DNA of 64,000 nt. Origin: Guptibacillus hwajinpoensis. GTDB lineage: Bacteria; Bacillota; Bacilli; Bacillales; Guptibacillaceae. The notes below the pieces were generated by a model. That model was not told where the DNA came from and searched no databases. It was given only the letters and a program-made list of their open reading frames with translations. Made by a program: the position numbers and the translations under genes. The stretch covers positions 62,001-126,000 of the forward strand of contig NZ_JAIVKU010000005.1 in NCBI RefSeq assembly GCF_020524165.1, read 5' to 3'. Positions 45,146 to 53,519 of this stretch are shown piece by piece; the stretch's first letter is position 1, and every line of letters begins with the position of its first letter.

Positions 45146-45463
45146 ATGTATCCGTATAACCAACAACAGCCTTATTTCTACCAACAGCCTGGCTATCATC
45201 CTTATCAACAACAGCCGTTCTCAGCTTATCCGCCTTATCCATCATATCAGGGACAAAATTATTATCCTGGTGGGCAGCCTTACTATCCCCATCCTTATTA
45301 CCAATACGGCCCTTATCAAGGATATCCGGGTGGTCAGCCATTTATGAATCACTTTAAAAAACAAAACGGGCAATACGACTTTCCTAAAATGATGAATACT
45401 GTTCAACAAATCACGCCTATGGTGAAACAAATGGGTTCTTTGCTTAACTTATTCGTAAAATAA
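45146..45463 (+). CDS. YppG-like Tyr/Pro/Gln-rich spore coat-associated protein
   Basis: 105 residues. The first ~65 are low complexity (QQQPYFYQQPGYHPYQQQ..., GQPYYPHPYYQYGPYQGYPGGQP). The C-terminal 40 (FKKQNGQYDFPKMMNTVQQITPMVKQMGSLLNLFVK) match the YppG-like family of Bacillus. Tyr-rich coat proteins can be cross-linked. AAAGGAGG lies eight bases before the ATG. The gene is divergent from fabH and may use a sigma-K promoter. Confidence 0.78.
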   Translation: MYPYNQQQPYFYQQPGYHPYQQQPFSAYPPYPSYQGQNYYPGGQPYYPHPYYQYGPYQGYPGGQPFMNHFKKQNGQYDFPKMMNTVQQITPMVKQMGSLLNLFVK

Positions 45464-45495
45464 TTGAAAAGACGTGCATCCACGTCTTTTCAATT
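45462..45495. terminator. Bidirectional terminator
   Basis: AATTGAAAAGACGTG / CACGTCTTTTCAATT perfect stem, 4-base loop, between the YppG-like gene and the convergent small gene. Confidence 0.9.
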
Positions 45496-45638
45496 CATTT
45501 GGAAAGAAACAGCATGCTTCCTGCACTAATAAATAATAAGATGCCAGAGATGACCATTAAACTAAAACTGCCGATCAAGATGCCTATCAATAAGCCACCT
45601 AGTGGGACAAACCAGATCCAGAAAGCTTTACGGCCCAT
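45495..45638 (-). CDS. Small two-helix membrane protein upstream of fabH
   Basis: 47 residues: MGRKAFWIWFVPLGGLLIG, a second hydrophobic stretch (LMVISGILLFISAGSMLFL) and SK. AAGGAG lies nine bases before the ATG at 45638. It lies downstream of comZ with 12 bases between, so it is probably in the comZ transcript. A short gene sits near comZ in B. subtilis also (yjzB), but homology was not checked. Confidence 0.7.
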   Translation of the reverse strand: MGRKAFWIWFVPLGGLLIGILIGSFSLMVISGILLFISAGSMLFLSK

Positions 45639-45650
45639 TTCATTCTCTCC

Positions 45651-45827
45651 TTATTCCTGTGCATCCTGCTTTCCTAGCTCATAAGCATCTTCCATCGCTT
45701 TAAGAAAGAGCTGAAGTAGCGGCTGCATTTTTTCAAGATCAAGTTCAATGTCTTGTTCACCAAGCGATTGCTTCGCCTCAGGTAAATACTTCATTGCAAT
45801 TTGCATAAATTTCATGTTTTGATCCAT
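45651..45827 (-). CDS. comZ: ComZ, late competence regulator
   Basis: 58 residues from ATG 45827, after AGGAG. MKFMQIAMKYLPEAKQSLGEQDIELDLEKMQPLLQLFLKAMEDAYELGKQDAQE follows B. subtilis ComZ closely. In B. subtilis it negatively affects comG transcription. The longer frame to 45866 has no ribosome binding site. Position upstream of fabH is the conserved one. Confidence 0.9.
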   Translation of the reverse strand: MDQNMKFMQIAMKYLPEAKQSLGEQDIELDLEKMQPLLQLFLKAMEDAYELGKQDAQE

Positions 45828-45872
45828 TTCATTCACTCCTAATTCACTTTCGCCTAAAAGGCTCATCCCCTA

Positions 45873-46427
45873 TTATAACGACAAATACGGTGTATTGAAA
45901 TGCTCCCATGCTTCTCGCTGCCCGGAAACCATTTTTAATACCATTGCAGCCTGTCCTCTATGGTAAGCTTCGTGATCAATGAGATGACTAATAATCCATT
46001 CAGGAGAATAACGGAGCGTTTCTCCATTTATCGTAATTTCCGGTCCTGGCTTACGGTATTCTACATCTGAGAGTTGGTTAAAATAAGCACGTATGTAGTC
46101 ACGCGCTTCAGCAAGACGAGCTAAAAACCAGGAAAGCTCTTTGTCATCAGGTGCAGCAATTACTTGTTTCTCTTGGAAATAGTACCGCTCTTTTTCTTCT
46201 TCCGTTACACTTTCACCCATAAGCGCATTTTTTACCCACCAAAGCTCAATTTGTGCAATATGAAGTAAATAGGCTCCAACTGTAGGAAAACTTGAGTATC
46301 CGTAATGAAGTTCCTGAAATTCAATGTCACTTACCATTGAAAGAAGTTTTTCACGGGTTTCCTTTAAAGCTTGAAGGCCATGAGAGGAATCGTGTACATC
46401 ATAATTTCCAAGTGTTTTTTCAATCAT
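45873..46427 (-). CDS. DinB-family four-helix protein
   Basis: 184 residues. A DinB/YfiT-like metal-binding fold, with His in YLLHIAQIELWW and the pair in HLIDHEAYHRGQAAMVL (HxxxH-type ligands). Members act as thiol-dependent transferases or have unknown roles. It follows the epimerase by 29 bases and precedes comZ by 45 bases, all on the same strand. Confidence 0.82.
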   Translation of the reverse strand: MIEKTLGNYDVHDSSHGLQALKETREKLLSMVSDIEFQELHYGYSSFPTVGAYLLHIAQIELWWVKNALMGESVTEEEKERYYFQEKQVIAAPDDKELSWFLARLAEARDYIRAYFNQLSDVEYRKPGPEITINGETLRYSPEWIISHLIDHEAYHRGQAAMVLKMVSGQREAWEHFNTPYLSL

Positions 46428-46456
46428 CTAGAATCTTCCCTTCTCAGTCAGTAAAA

Positions 46457-47368
46457 TCACGTTAAGTAGATTGAAGGATCGAATGCCATCATCTTTTGAG
46501 TATGCAGTCGCTGTAGTCGAAGTCCTTCTTCAATTAAAGTGATGTTGGCGAAACCAAGCTTGCTTTCACATTCTTTATTCGAAACGCCACACCGTAATCT
46601 TTTATCACCATCTAACTCTATTGACTCTCCTATACACCATTCGACTCCACTTTGCCATTCTCCTTCTCTCCCACTTGTTAGATTGAACGTTTCTGAGTGC
46701 TCACGCCTTGTGGCTGCTTGATAAATGGCGCGACAGACATCTTCTACATAAACGGCATCAAAATGAAAATTGATTCCTTCCTCTTCATACTTTTTTGGAA
46801 GCTTATGATGTAAAAGAGAGTATTGAAAAGCATAATAAGACGGCTGCCATGGACCATAAACAAGTGGAAGGCGCAAAACTTTAACGATTTCACCCGTACG
46901 ATTTAAAACAATTCGTTCTTCTTCTGAGTTTAGTTTTCCGGCATTGGAGCGCGGATGATGTGGTGTCCTTTCCGTAATGCTTCCATAACGTGTACCAAAT
47001 ACTTCAGTACTTGACACATATACAAGCACTTTTCCACCTGCAGCTTGCATCACTTTTCGCGTACATTTTAGACTTTCTTCTATCATTCTTGCGCCACGCT
47101 TTTCATTTAGAAGCTTCGGTGTACTAAGATGAAAAATCGTATCACAATCCTTCATTAGTTGATCGAGGGAAGCTTCCTCGATTCGACTATTGATTTGTTT
47201 GTAATTCGCATTTCGAAGAAGCATCATTTCTTTCATTTCATACTCCGCTTTCCTTCTTTTATCAACTTTCCCATCCATCGCTACAATTTCTATCCCTTTG
47301 TTTAGAAGAAATTCTGTTAAGTGATAACCAATAAACCCTAAGCCACCTGTAATAAACACTTTCTTCAT
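46457..47368 (-). CDS. NAD(P)-binding epimerase/dehydratase-family protein lacking the catalytic Tyr
   Basis: 303 residues, extended SDR. Nucleotide motif FITGGLGFIGYHL (residues 5-17) and Ser-Ser-Thr at 119-121 (VYVSSTEVFGTRYG) are present. Where YGASK is expected, the protein reads SNAGK (residues 141-145), so the catalytic Tyr is Ser. The lysine is kept. It may bind nucleotide without the usual epimerase reaction, or use another residue. Function is open. Confidence 0.8.
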   Translation of the reverse strand: MKKVFITGGLGFIGYHLTEFLLNKGIEIVAMDGKVDKRRKAEYEMKEMMLLRNANYKQINSRIEEASLDQLMKDCDTIFHLSTPKLLNEKRGARMIEESLKCTRKVMQAAGGKVLVYVSSTEVFGTRYGSITERTPHHPRSNAGKLNSEEERIVLNRTGEIVKVLRLPLVYGPWQPSYYAFQYSLLHHKLPKKYEEEGINFHFDAVYVEDVCRAIYQAATRREHSETFNLTSGREGEWQSGVEWCIGESIELDGDKRLRCGVSNKECESKLGFANITLIEEGLRLQRLHTQKMMAFDPSIYLT

Positions 47369-47460
47369 CTTCCCACCTCAACTCATTAAGAATACTTTTG
47401 GCGCATGGCGTTCATTCTAATAACGTTATCAACGCGGCAGAATGAAAAGGAGACGTTATC

Positions 47461-48648
47461 ATGAAACTTCATCATGGCCAGTTATTTTGGCCAACAACTG
47501 TGACGAATGCAAGAACGTTCCCAGAACTTACAACCGCGACCACATGTGACGTATTAATTATTGGTGGCGGTATGTCAGGATCGATTATGGCAAGAATGCT
47601 TGCAGACTATCATCTTGATACAGTATTAATTGAAAAAAGAACAATTGGCTCTGGAAGTACTTCCGCAAACACAGGACTCCTCCAATTTTCGAATGATGCG
47701 ATGCTAATCGACCTTATCGACCGGTTTGGCAAAGAAAAAGCTGTCTATTTCTATAAGCTTTGTTTGAAAGCCATTGATGAACTTGATAAATACAATGCCA
47801 CTTTAAAGGACAAGACTAGCTTCAAGCGTAAAGATAGTTTTTATTTCGCAAGCGATGAACACGATATTAAAAAATTAAAAAAGGAGTATGAAGCTTTAAA
47901 GGAGCATGGTTTTAATGCTGATTATTTAGATCGTCATGCCATTGAAAACCTCTATTCATTCACCGCACCAGCGGGAATCTATACAAAAACAGAAGCAGAA
48001 GTGAACCCCTATCAATTTGCCCTGGCTCTCGCCAGTCATGCAGCAGATCACGGGGTCAGCATCTTTGAACATACCGAAGTACTTTCTCATCAATTTAATA
48101 AGAAAGATCTTATCTTTCAGACTGAAAAAGGAGAAATACGCACCAAACACGTCATCTATGCCACCGGCTATGGTACGCAGGAGTTCGCCAAAACAAAAGG
48201 CGCCCTATTGGAGCGCACTTATACGATTGCGACAGAACCGATTCACCATCTTCCTGGCTGGCACAATCGATCACTTATTTGGGAAACCGCTCGCCCTTAT
48301 CATTATTTAAGAACGACTGAAGATAGCCGAATCCTTATTGGAGGCTTGGATACAGATTTGAACAATGAAGAAGAATTGGAACAAAAGGGACATCAGCTGT
48401 TAACTAAATTGCACGAACTGTTTCCTTCCATTAAAGCGTCAATTGCTTATGAATGGAGCGCTATTTTTGGTTCAACGAAAGACGGACTTCCGTACATCGG
48501 TAAGCACCCTAAATACGACGGGGTCTATTTTATGCTTGGGTATGGAGGGAACGGTACGGTTTACAGTATGCTTGGTGCTGAAATCCTTAAAGACCTGATC
48601 TTATACGGACATCATCCTGCTATGGACATTACAAAGCTCAAGCGATAG
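47461..48648 (+). CDS. FAD-dependent oxidoreductase (DAO family)
   Basis: 395 residues. The FAD motif CDVLIIGGGMSGSIMARMLADYHLDTVLIEKRTIGSGSTSANTG is clear (residues ~30-75). GLPYIGKHP and YGGNGTVYSMLGAEIL are typical C-terminal FAD contacts of glycine/D-amino acid oxidase-like enzymes. The substrate amine is not known. AAAAGGAGA precedes the ATG. It is convergent with the next gene, four bases apart. Confidence 0.88.
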   Translation: MKLHHGQLFWPTTVTNARTFPELTTATTCDVLIIGGGMSGSIMARMLADYHLDTVLIEKRTIGSGSTSANTGLLQFSNDAMLIDLIDRFGKEKAVYFYKLCLKAIDELDKYNATLKDKTSFKRKDSFYFASDEHDIKKLKKEYEALKEHGFNADYLDRHAIENLYSFTAPAGIYTKTEAEVNPYQFALALASHAADHGVSIFEHTEVLSHQFNKKDLIFQTEKGEIRTKHVIYATGYGTQEFAKTKGALLERTYTIATEPIHHLPGWHNRSLIWETARPYHYLRTTEDSRILIGGLDTDLNNEEELEQKGHQLLTKLHELFPSIKASIAYEWSAIFGSTKDGLPYIGKHPKYDGVYFMLGYGGNGTVYSMLGAEILKDLILYGHHPAMDITKLKR

Positions 48649-48652
48649 TTCG

Positions 48653-49375
48653 CTACAGCTCTTCATACTCTTGAAAGAAGCGAATCATTTTTTTACCGAG
48701 TGATTGGTAACTGTCGCTTAAAAGCGCAAGCTCAATGGGATACCCTGCTTCCCTCTGAACCCGTTCATAGGTGCGAATTTGTTCTAGCGAATAGGGACTT
48801 TTAAGCGAATGATGCCATACTTTAATGGGACAAAAAGACGTGATTATTTCTTTTTGCTGTATTTTCGAAATCACTTGTTCATTTTCAATTTCGTATGCTC
48901 TTGCCATTTCTTTGACTAACCTCTTATAAAAAAGCCGATTCATTTGCTCTTGGTGAACAAGACTTTTGACATCAAAACAAGGGTTTAACAGCGCTGCTGA
49001 ACGAATAATAGACTCGCGATTGTTTAAAAAAGCACCTGCAGCTAGAACCCCCATTCCTTCGGCAACAACATGAATTTTTGGGTTAAGAATTTCCTGTTTA
49101 TGAACCAGGTTATAAATTCTTTCCGTCAATTTCACAGCTTTTGGTGAGCCCCAGTGCCTTCCATACAAGTTACTAGTATAAACCGTGTAACCCGCTTCAA
49201 GGAAGTCAGTGATCATACCGTGACGCGTGTGATTCTGCAACCAAAAACTTGTTTCAGCATCTACAAAATGCGTTAACCCCCCGATGATAAAAACGCCAAA
49301 CCCGTTAGGCCGTTCAGGGACAAGAACGATCGTCCACTCCCCGTCTAATTGATAGGCTCGTTTACGAATACACAT
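48653..49375 (-). CDS. Alpha/beta-hydrolase-like protein with a non-Ser nucleophile elbow
   Basis: 240 residues from ATG 49375, after GGGGAGA. The order looks like an alpha/beta hydrolase (GVFIIGGLTHFVDAETSFW, GYTVYTSNLYGRHWGSPKA). The nucleophile elbow, normally G-x-S-x-G, reads AEGMGVL (Met108), so the usual catalytic Ser is missing. SLLNPCFDVKSL and IKVWHH occupy the acid and His region. It may be a non-enzymatic or altered relative. No symbol given. Confidence 0.7.
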   Translation of the reverse strand: MCIRKRAYQLDGEWTIVLVPERPNGFGVFIIGGLTHFVDAETSFWLQNHTRHGMITDFLEAGYTVYTSNLYGRHWGSPKAVKLTERIYNLVHKQEILNPKIHVVAEGMGVLAAGAFLNNRESIIRSAALLNPCFDVKSLVHQEQMNRLFYKRLVKEMARAYEIENEQVISKIQQKEIITSFCPIKVWHHSLKSPYSLEQIRTYERVQREAGYPIELALLSDSYQSLGKKMIRFFQEYEEL

Positions 49376-49591
49376 ACTCTCCCCTCGCCCTTTTATCACT
49401 TTCTGTATAACCTATGCAAGTTGCATATGGAAGAAAGGGTGAAGTGCCTATATATCGGGAATTTCACCTTCTTTTCTTATTTCCTCAAAACAGTAGAAAA
49501 GTCCCTCAACCAGTATATGTTGCCTTCTTTTTAACTATACCCTTGCATCAATATGGAATGATATGGGTATGGAAATGGAGGTGGTGATAAA

Positions 49592-50053
49592 ATGAAAAAA
49601 TCAACTTTTCTCGTTTTTATTATTGTTTATCTTTTCTTTAGTATTTCTGGTTTCCTTTTCCCCTTTGATTCGGATTGGTATCGTACACTGGCAAAGCCAG
49701 ATTGGACTCCTGATGGCTCCGTGATTGGCATCATTTGGGCTATTCTCTTCGGATTCATTGCGTTATCGACAGCGATCGTTTATCAAGAACGTGGCTTCGG
49801 TCGTCACAATAGTGAGTACATGTCGCTGCTTGGGATTAACTACATATTGAATCAGGTATTCAGTTACTTACAATTTAATCTCCACGCGCTTTTTGCGACG
49901 TTTATGGATGCACTGTTCATCACAATCACTACGCTCCTTCTTATCTTCCTTGCTGGAAGACAAAACCGTTTTGCTGGATGGTTATTGCTTCCTTATTTTC
50001 TTTGGACAGCATTCGCTACTTATTTATCGTGGCTATTTTATTCACTGAATTAA
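49592..50053 (+). CDS. TspO/MBR-family membrane protein
   Basis: 153 residues, five membrane helices. LAKPDWTPDGSVIGIIWAILFGFIALSTAIVYQE matches the TspO/MBR family (P-W-P-like loop followed by TM2). NYILNQVFSYLQFNLHALFATFMDALFITITTLLL is the helix 3-4 part. The family binds porphyrins and other tetrapyrroles. GGAGGTGG precedes the ATG. Confidence 0.88.
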   Translation: MKKSTFLVFIIVYLFFSISGFLFPFDSDWYRTLAKPDWTPDGSVIGIIWAILFGFIALSTAIVYQERGFGRHNSEYMSLLGINYILNQVFSYLQFNLHALFATFMDALFITITTLLLIFLAGRQNRFAGWLLLPYFLWTAFATYLSWLFYSLN

Positions 50054-50128
50054 AATTGATAGATGCTGAATACGATCGTTTTGTGGTATGATAATCGATA
50101 GAATACGTTTACAAATGAGGTGAATTTC

Positions 50129-50308
50129 GTGCGTTATCTTTGGGCAATTGTTTGGGGTTTTCTACTTAGTAATATGATGTTCTACGTACTTGCATCGATG
50201 CAAGGCGGCCATTACGAATTCGGACCCGCATCACTTTTCGGAGTGATATTAGCTGTAGCAGCAATGTTAGTTGGAGAAGGACTTATCTCCGATCCTGCTG
50301 AACAGTAA
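50129..50308 (+). CDS. YjzD-like DUF2929 membrane protein
   Basis: 59 residues from GTG 50129, five bases after GAGGTGA. RYLWAIVWGFLLSNMMFYVLASM and a second helix (FGVILAVAAMLVGEGLI). It fits the small DUF2929/YjzD family of Bacillus; function unknown. The earlier GTG at 50120 lies within the Shine-Dalgarno. Confidence 0.75.
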   Translation: MRYLWAIVWGFLLSNMMFYVLASMQGGHYEFGPASLFGVILAVAAMLVGEGLISDPAEQ

Positions 50309-50341
50309 AAACAAGCGCCTCTAGCGGCGCTTGTTTTTTTG
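50305..50341 (+). terminator. Rho-independent terminator
   Basis: ACAAGCGCC / GGCGCTTGT stem and seven T at the stop of the DUF2929 gene. Confidence 0.92.
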
Positions 50342-50361
50342 TATGTTGTCTCTTATTCCAA

Positions 50362-50550
50362 TTAATGGTGCGGCTTAGGTTCCCTAGACCACTTCCGATT
50401 TTGATTTGAACATTCAGGAAACGCCTCACCGGCACGTAGCTCAATTTGTTTTGGATCTTTTACCATTCCACCTGTTTCTCCAATTTCAATGTATACACCA
50501 TTATTTGGCGCTTTTTGCCCAGGTGTAAACTGACGATTTTCTCCGCCCAT
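50362..50550 (-). CDS. YjzC-family small protein
   Basis: 62 residues from ATG 50550, seven bases after AAGGAGG. QFTPGQKAPNNGVYIEIGETG and LRAGEAFPECSNQNRKW follow the YjzC-like pattern of Bacillus. Function unknown; in B. subtilis the gene lies near comZ and yjaZ. Confidence 0.72.
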   Translation of the reverse strand: MGGENRQFTPGQKAPNNGVYIEIGETGGMVKDPKQIELRAGEAFPECSNQNRKWSREPKPHH

Positions 50551-50672
50551 ACATCTGCCTCCTTCCACTTATCTAGATTTGCCCCCTTTATCAGCATTTA
50601 TCACCGAATACTCTTTTATGTAACTTGACTCAAAATTTCCCTTTACAAAAATGGAAGGACTGGTGTTTAATG

Positions 50673-50699
50673 GTTACATGTGTCAATTTATTTTGTAAC
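50673..50699. promoter_or_regulatory. Inverted repeat GTTACA-N15-TGTAAC upstream of uppP
   Basis: GTTACA (50673-50678) and TGTAAC (50694-50699) with a 15-base spacer; another TGTAAC lies at 50619-50624. It lies 23 bases before the uppP ATG. It could be an operator; no regulator is identified. Confidence 0.35.
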
Positions 50700-50721
50700 A
50701 ATTACTGGAGGAACAATACTC

Positions 50722-51516
50722 ATGGAACTGTTGGAATTACTTAAATACGCATTTCTTGGTTTATTACAAGGCTTCACCGAACCCATTCCGATTTCATCAA
50801 GTGGACATCTTGTCATAGCACAAAAACTATTTGGACTAGAAATCAAAGGGCTAAGTTTCGAGATATTAATGAATTTCGCCTCTTTACTTGCAGTTCTTCT
50901 TATTTACCGAAATGATCTCATTCGTCTAACATCTCACGGTGTACGCTATGTCGTTACACGAGAAAAAGAATCGAAAAGCGAATTCATGTTCATCGTATAT
51001 CTGATCGTTGCAACAGTTCCTGCAGCTGTTCTTGGCATCATGTTCGACGATTTTATTGGTGAGCAATTAAAGGGACTTAAAGTTGTCGGAGCAACCTTAA
51101 TTATAACGGGGATCGCACTTTGGCTGATTCGTAACCTTCGAGGATCAAAAGGCGAATCCGCTCTTAACTTCAAAGATGCATTCATTGTAGGATTAGCTCA
51201 AGCTGTTGCTTTGATTCCTGGGATTAGTCGTTCAGGTGCAACGATTGTAGCCGCCATGGGACTTGGAATGAAGCAAGAAACAGCGCTCCGCTTTTCTTTT
51301 CTATTGTTCATCCCAGTAAGCGTAGGTTCCATGATCTTAAGCATAGGTGATCTTCAATTTGGTGATATGCTAATCCCATACATCGTAGCCTTTTTATTGT
51401 CACTTACCGCTTCTTACTACTCATTAAAATGGTTTATGAATATTATGGCGCGAGGAAATTTAATTTATTTCTCTATCTATTGCTTTATCGTAGGCGCACT
51501 CGTTCTTATTTTTTAA
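50722..51516 (+). CDS. uppP: Undecaprenyl-diphosphatase UppP (BacA)
   Basis: Recycles undecaprenyl pyrophosphate to undecaprenyl phosphate for wall synthesis and confers bacitracin tolerance. 264 residues from ATG 50722 after GGAGG. Catalytic motifs are [13 protein letters not shown] (residues ~17-29) and PGISRSGAT; the first usually has E/QxxxE, which fits here with Glu20. About eight membrane helices. The longer frame to 50680 lacks support. It ends in a strong terminator. Confidence 0.96.
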   Translation: MELLELLKYAFLGLLQGFTEPIPISSSGHLVIAQKLFGLEIKGLSFEILMNFASLLAVLLIYRNDLIRLTSHGVRYVVTREKESKSEFMFIVYLIVATVPAAVLGIMFDDFIGEQLKGLKVVGATLIITGIALWLIRNLRGSKGESALNFKDAFIVGLAQAVALIPGISRSGATIVAAMGLGMKQETALRFSFLLFIPVSVGSMILSIGDLQFGDMLIPYIVAFLLSLTASYYSLKWFMNIMARGNLIYFSIYCFIVGALVLIF

Positions 51517-51538
51517 CCGGCTATTGCCGGTTTTTTTC
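51515..51538 (+). terminator. Rho-independent terminator of uppP
   Basis: AACCGGC / GCCGGTT stem and T-run right after the stop. Confidence 0.9.
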
Positions 51539-51641
51539 ATGTCTATTTGTATAGAATATGTCAGCGACAAGGAAATGACGGTTGTAGTGGAGAAAGGTAA
51601 CGTGGGATAATAGTACGTAAATTGATCCAGGGAGGCTAAAT

Positions 51642-52331
51642 ATGAAAAAAGATCCGATCAACTCTGATGCCCTGAAAATGTGGATTGCGGAAGAAGGCGA
51701 GTCCATTTCATTTCAAAAAGACGAACCACTTTATATGGATGGAATGAAAGCAGATCGCCTTTTTCTGATTCAAACTGGAAACGTGCGGTTAAATAAAATT
51801 ACATCAGAAGGCAGAGAACTAACGCTTCAAATCTGTCAGCCCGGGGACCTCATCGGTGAACTCGCGCTATACACGGGCCAACTTAACTTCTCCGCTAACG
51901 CATGGGCCGTTGATGAGGTAAAAGCTACTTTCGTTAAACAAGCTCACCTTGAAAAAACACTCACAAACGATGCCCTGCTTGCGACCGAGTTCATGAAATT
52001 CATGGGAGAAAATTTCAGGAAAAACCAATCAAAGTTCCGCGATCTATTGCTACACGGTAAAAAAGGAGCCCTCTACTCCACCCTAATCCGATTATCCAAT
52101 ACATACGGCGTCCATCAGCAAGACGATATCCTCATCGACATTCCACTAACAAACCAAGAACTAGGTAACTTCTGTGGTCTTACAAGAGAAAGCGTCAACC
52201 GTATCCTAAGTGAACTAAAAAAAGCCAGCATCATCTCCATCGCCCAAGGAAAAATCACCATCCACAACCTCGAATTCCTCCGCTGCGCCATCCACTGCGA
52301 AGACTGCCCAATCACGATTTGTAGGTTATAA
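51642..52331 (+). CDS. fnr: Fnr-type Crp family regulator with C-terminal Cys cluster
   Basis: 229 residues. cNMP-binding-like beta roll (~15-110; RLFLIQTGNVRLNKITSEGRELTLQICQPGDLIGELAL), dimer helix, then winged HTH (LTNQELGNFCGLTRESVNRILSELKKASII). The C-terminus ends C219-E-D-C222-P-I-T-I-C227, with Cys215 as well: C-x2-C-x4-C, the arrangement of the [4Fe-4S] ligands at the end of B. subtilis Fnr. This suggests oxygen sensing rather than cNMP. Its neighbours are molybdenum cofactor genes, consistent with nitrate respiration control. GGGAGG precedes the ATG. Confidence 0.8.
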   Translation: MKKDPINSDALKMWIAEEGESISFQKDEPLYMDGMKADRLFLIQTGNVRLNKITSEGRELTLQICQPGDLIGELALYTGQLNFSANAWAVDEVKATFVKQAHLEKTLTNDALLATEFMKFMGENFRKNQSKFRDLLLHGKKGALYSTLIRLSNTYGVHQQDDILIDIPLTNQELGNFCGLTRESVNRILSELKKASIISIAQGKITIHNLEFLRCAIHCEDCPITICRL

Positions 52332-52730
52332 GAAAAGCGGAAGCGCCCGTTTAGACACGGCAGGCACTGGAGCCCTATAAATTGAACACGGTTTTTGTGT
52401 TCGAGTTATAGGGCGAAGTGACCGAGTGTCTGGGCGCTGCAGCTGGATCTTCGAAAAGCGGAGACGAGCGTTTAGAAACGGAGATATTGGAACTCTTGAA
52501 CTAGAACACGCTTTTTGTGTTCTGGTGAAAGAGTGAAATATCGCAGTTTCTGCGAGTCGCAGCTGGATCATTGAAAAGCAGAAGCGCCCGTTTAGCCTCG
52601 AAAAGCGCTGGAGCCGCATAAAAAGAACACGCTTTTTGTGTTCATTTTATGGGGTGAAGCGATCGAGAGGCTGGGCGCTGCAACTGGATCTTCGAAAAGC
52701 GGAGCGTGCCTGGTTAAATGCGCACGAATG
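52332..52730 (+). repeat. Dispersed structured repeat, cluster B (three units plus a fragment)
   Basis: Units B1 52332-52444, B2 52453-52564, B3 52573-52685 and a partial B4 from 52694. B1 starts at the base after the fnr stop codon. Each folds into a long hairpin: B1 with AGCGCCC/GGGCGCT, GACAC/GTGTC, CCCTATAA/TTATAGGG; B2 with GAAAC/GTTTC, GATATT/AATATC, ACTCTT/AAGAGT; B3 with GCGCCC/GGGCGC, GCCTC/GAGGC, CATAAAA/TTTTATG. All share the tip GAACACG..TTTTTGTGTTC. Apparent ORFs across this stretch are artefacts of the repeats. Confidence 0.93.
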
Positions 52731-52794
52731 TAGTGCCCTCCACACCAATATTTCCGCGATATCCTGTTTTTTTTCACGAAACAGTAAAAACAAC

Positions 52795-52821
52795 GAAAAA
52801 ACACCCCAATGGGTGTTTTTC
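52795..52821 (-). terminator. Rho-independent terminator of the moeA-mobB-moaE-moaD operon
   Basis: GAAAAACACCC / GGGTGTTTTTTC hairpin with T-run on the minus strand, four bases after the moaD stop. Confidence 0.9.
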
Positions 52822-52825
52822 CTTT

Positions 52826-53059
52826 TTATCCTCCACTAACTGGCGGTATAAACGCGACAATGTCTTGGTCGTTTATCATTTGATCCTCATCCGCGTATTC
52901 TTCATTTATCGCAGTCATCGTATGATCGAGAGATAGCTCCGGATAATCCTCAATCAGTTTTTGTTTCAGCTCAGCTACAGCGAGCTGAGATTCAGCGCGC
53001 TCGAGCTTGTCTAGTCCAAGCTGCTCCTGCTGTTTTGCAAAGAAAAGAACCGTAATCAT
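52826..53059 (-). CDS. moaD: Molybdopterin synthase small subunit MoaD
   Basis: A ubiquitin-like sulfur carrier. 77 residues ending FIPPVSGG; the C-terminal Gly-Gly is the thiocarboxylate site. MITVLFFAKQQEQLG and ELKQKLIEDYPEL are the usual start and helix. It overlaps moaE by four bases (ATGA), so it is translationally coupled. It transfers sulfur to cPMP together with MoaE. Confidence 0.94.
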   Translation of the reverse strand: MITVLFFAKQQEQLGLDKLERAESQLAVAELKQKLIEDYPELSLDHTMTAINEEYADEDQMINDQDIVAFIPPVSGG

Positions 53060-53517
53060 TCTTTTTCCTCCTTTGGTACGCGATTTTTATATGAAGTGTT
53101 CTCAAGTTGATCTCCAATCCACTCTTCCCCATCCGTCCAGTACTCTTTTTTCCAAATAGGGACGATTTCCTTGATCCGCTCAATGGCATAGCGACTTGCT
53201 TCATAACTTTCCGCACGATGTGGAGATGCGACTGCAATCACTACTGCCATATCACTTATCGCTAATTTTCCGATTCGATGCACAATCGACGTTTGGACAT
53301 TGGGCCATTTTTCTCGAATTTCGATTCCGATACGCTTTAACTGCTTTTCAGCCATTGAAGGATACGCCTCATATTGTAATGAAACGGTTTGCTTATTACC
53401 AGTAAATTCTCTTACTGTACCGATAAAGGTATTAATTGCCCCGGCCTCAGGGCGAATCACACTCGTTATTACTTGATTCACATCAATTTCATCAGAAGTT
53501 ATCTTATACATTTCCAT
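53056..53517 (-). CDS. moaE: Molybdopterin synthase large subunit MoaE
   Basis: 153 residues. YKITSDEIDVNQVITSVIRPEAGAINTFIGTVREFT is the MoaE start, VHRIGKLAISDMAVVIAVASPHRAESYEASRYAIERIKEIVPIWKKEYW carries the active-site lysines. It converts precursor Z (cPMP) to molybdopterin with MoaD. Confidence 0.95.
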   Translation of the reverse strand: MEMYKITSDEIDVNQVITSVIRPEAGAINTFIGTVREFTGNKQTVSLQYEAYPSMAEKQLKRIGIEIREKWPNVQTSIVHRIGKLAISDMAVVIAVASPHRAESYEASRYAIERIKEIVPIWKKEYWTDGEEWIGDQLENTSYKNRVPKEEKE

Positions 53518-53519
53518 CG

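Noticed and set aside
45111-45341. 76-codon minus frame opposite the YppG-like gene
   Set aside because: Asp/Lys-rich complement of the Tyr/Pro/Gln low-complexity region; no ribosome site.
52326-52839. ORFs of 67-97 codons on both strands across cluster B
   Set aside because: They exist only because the repeat units lack stops in some frames; composition is Arg/Ser/Phe-rich and there is no ribosome site or homology.
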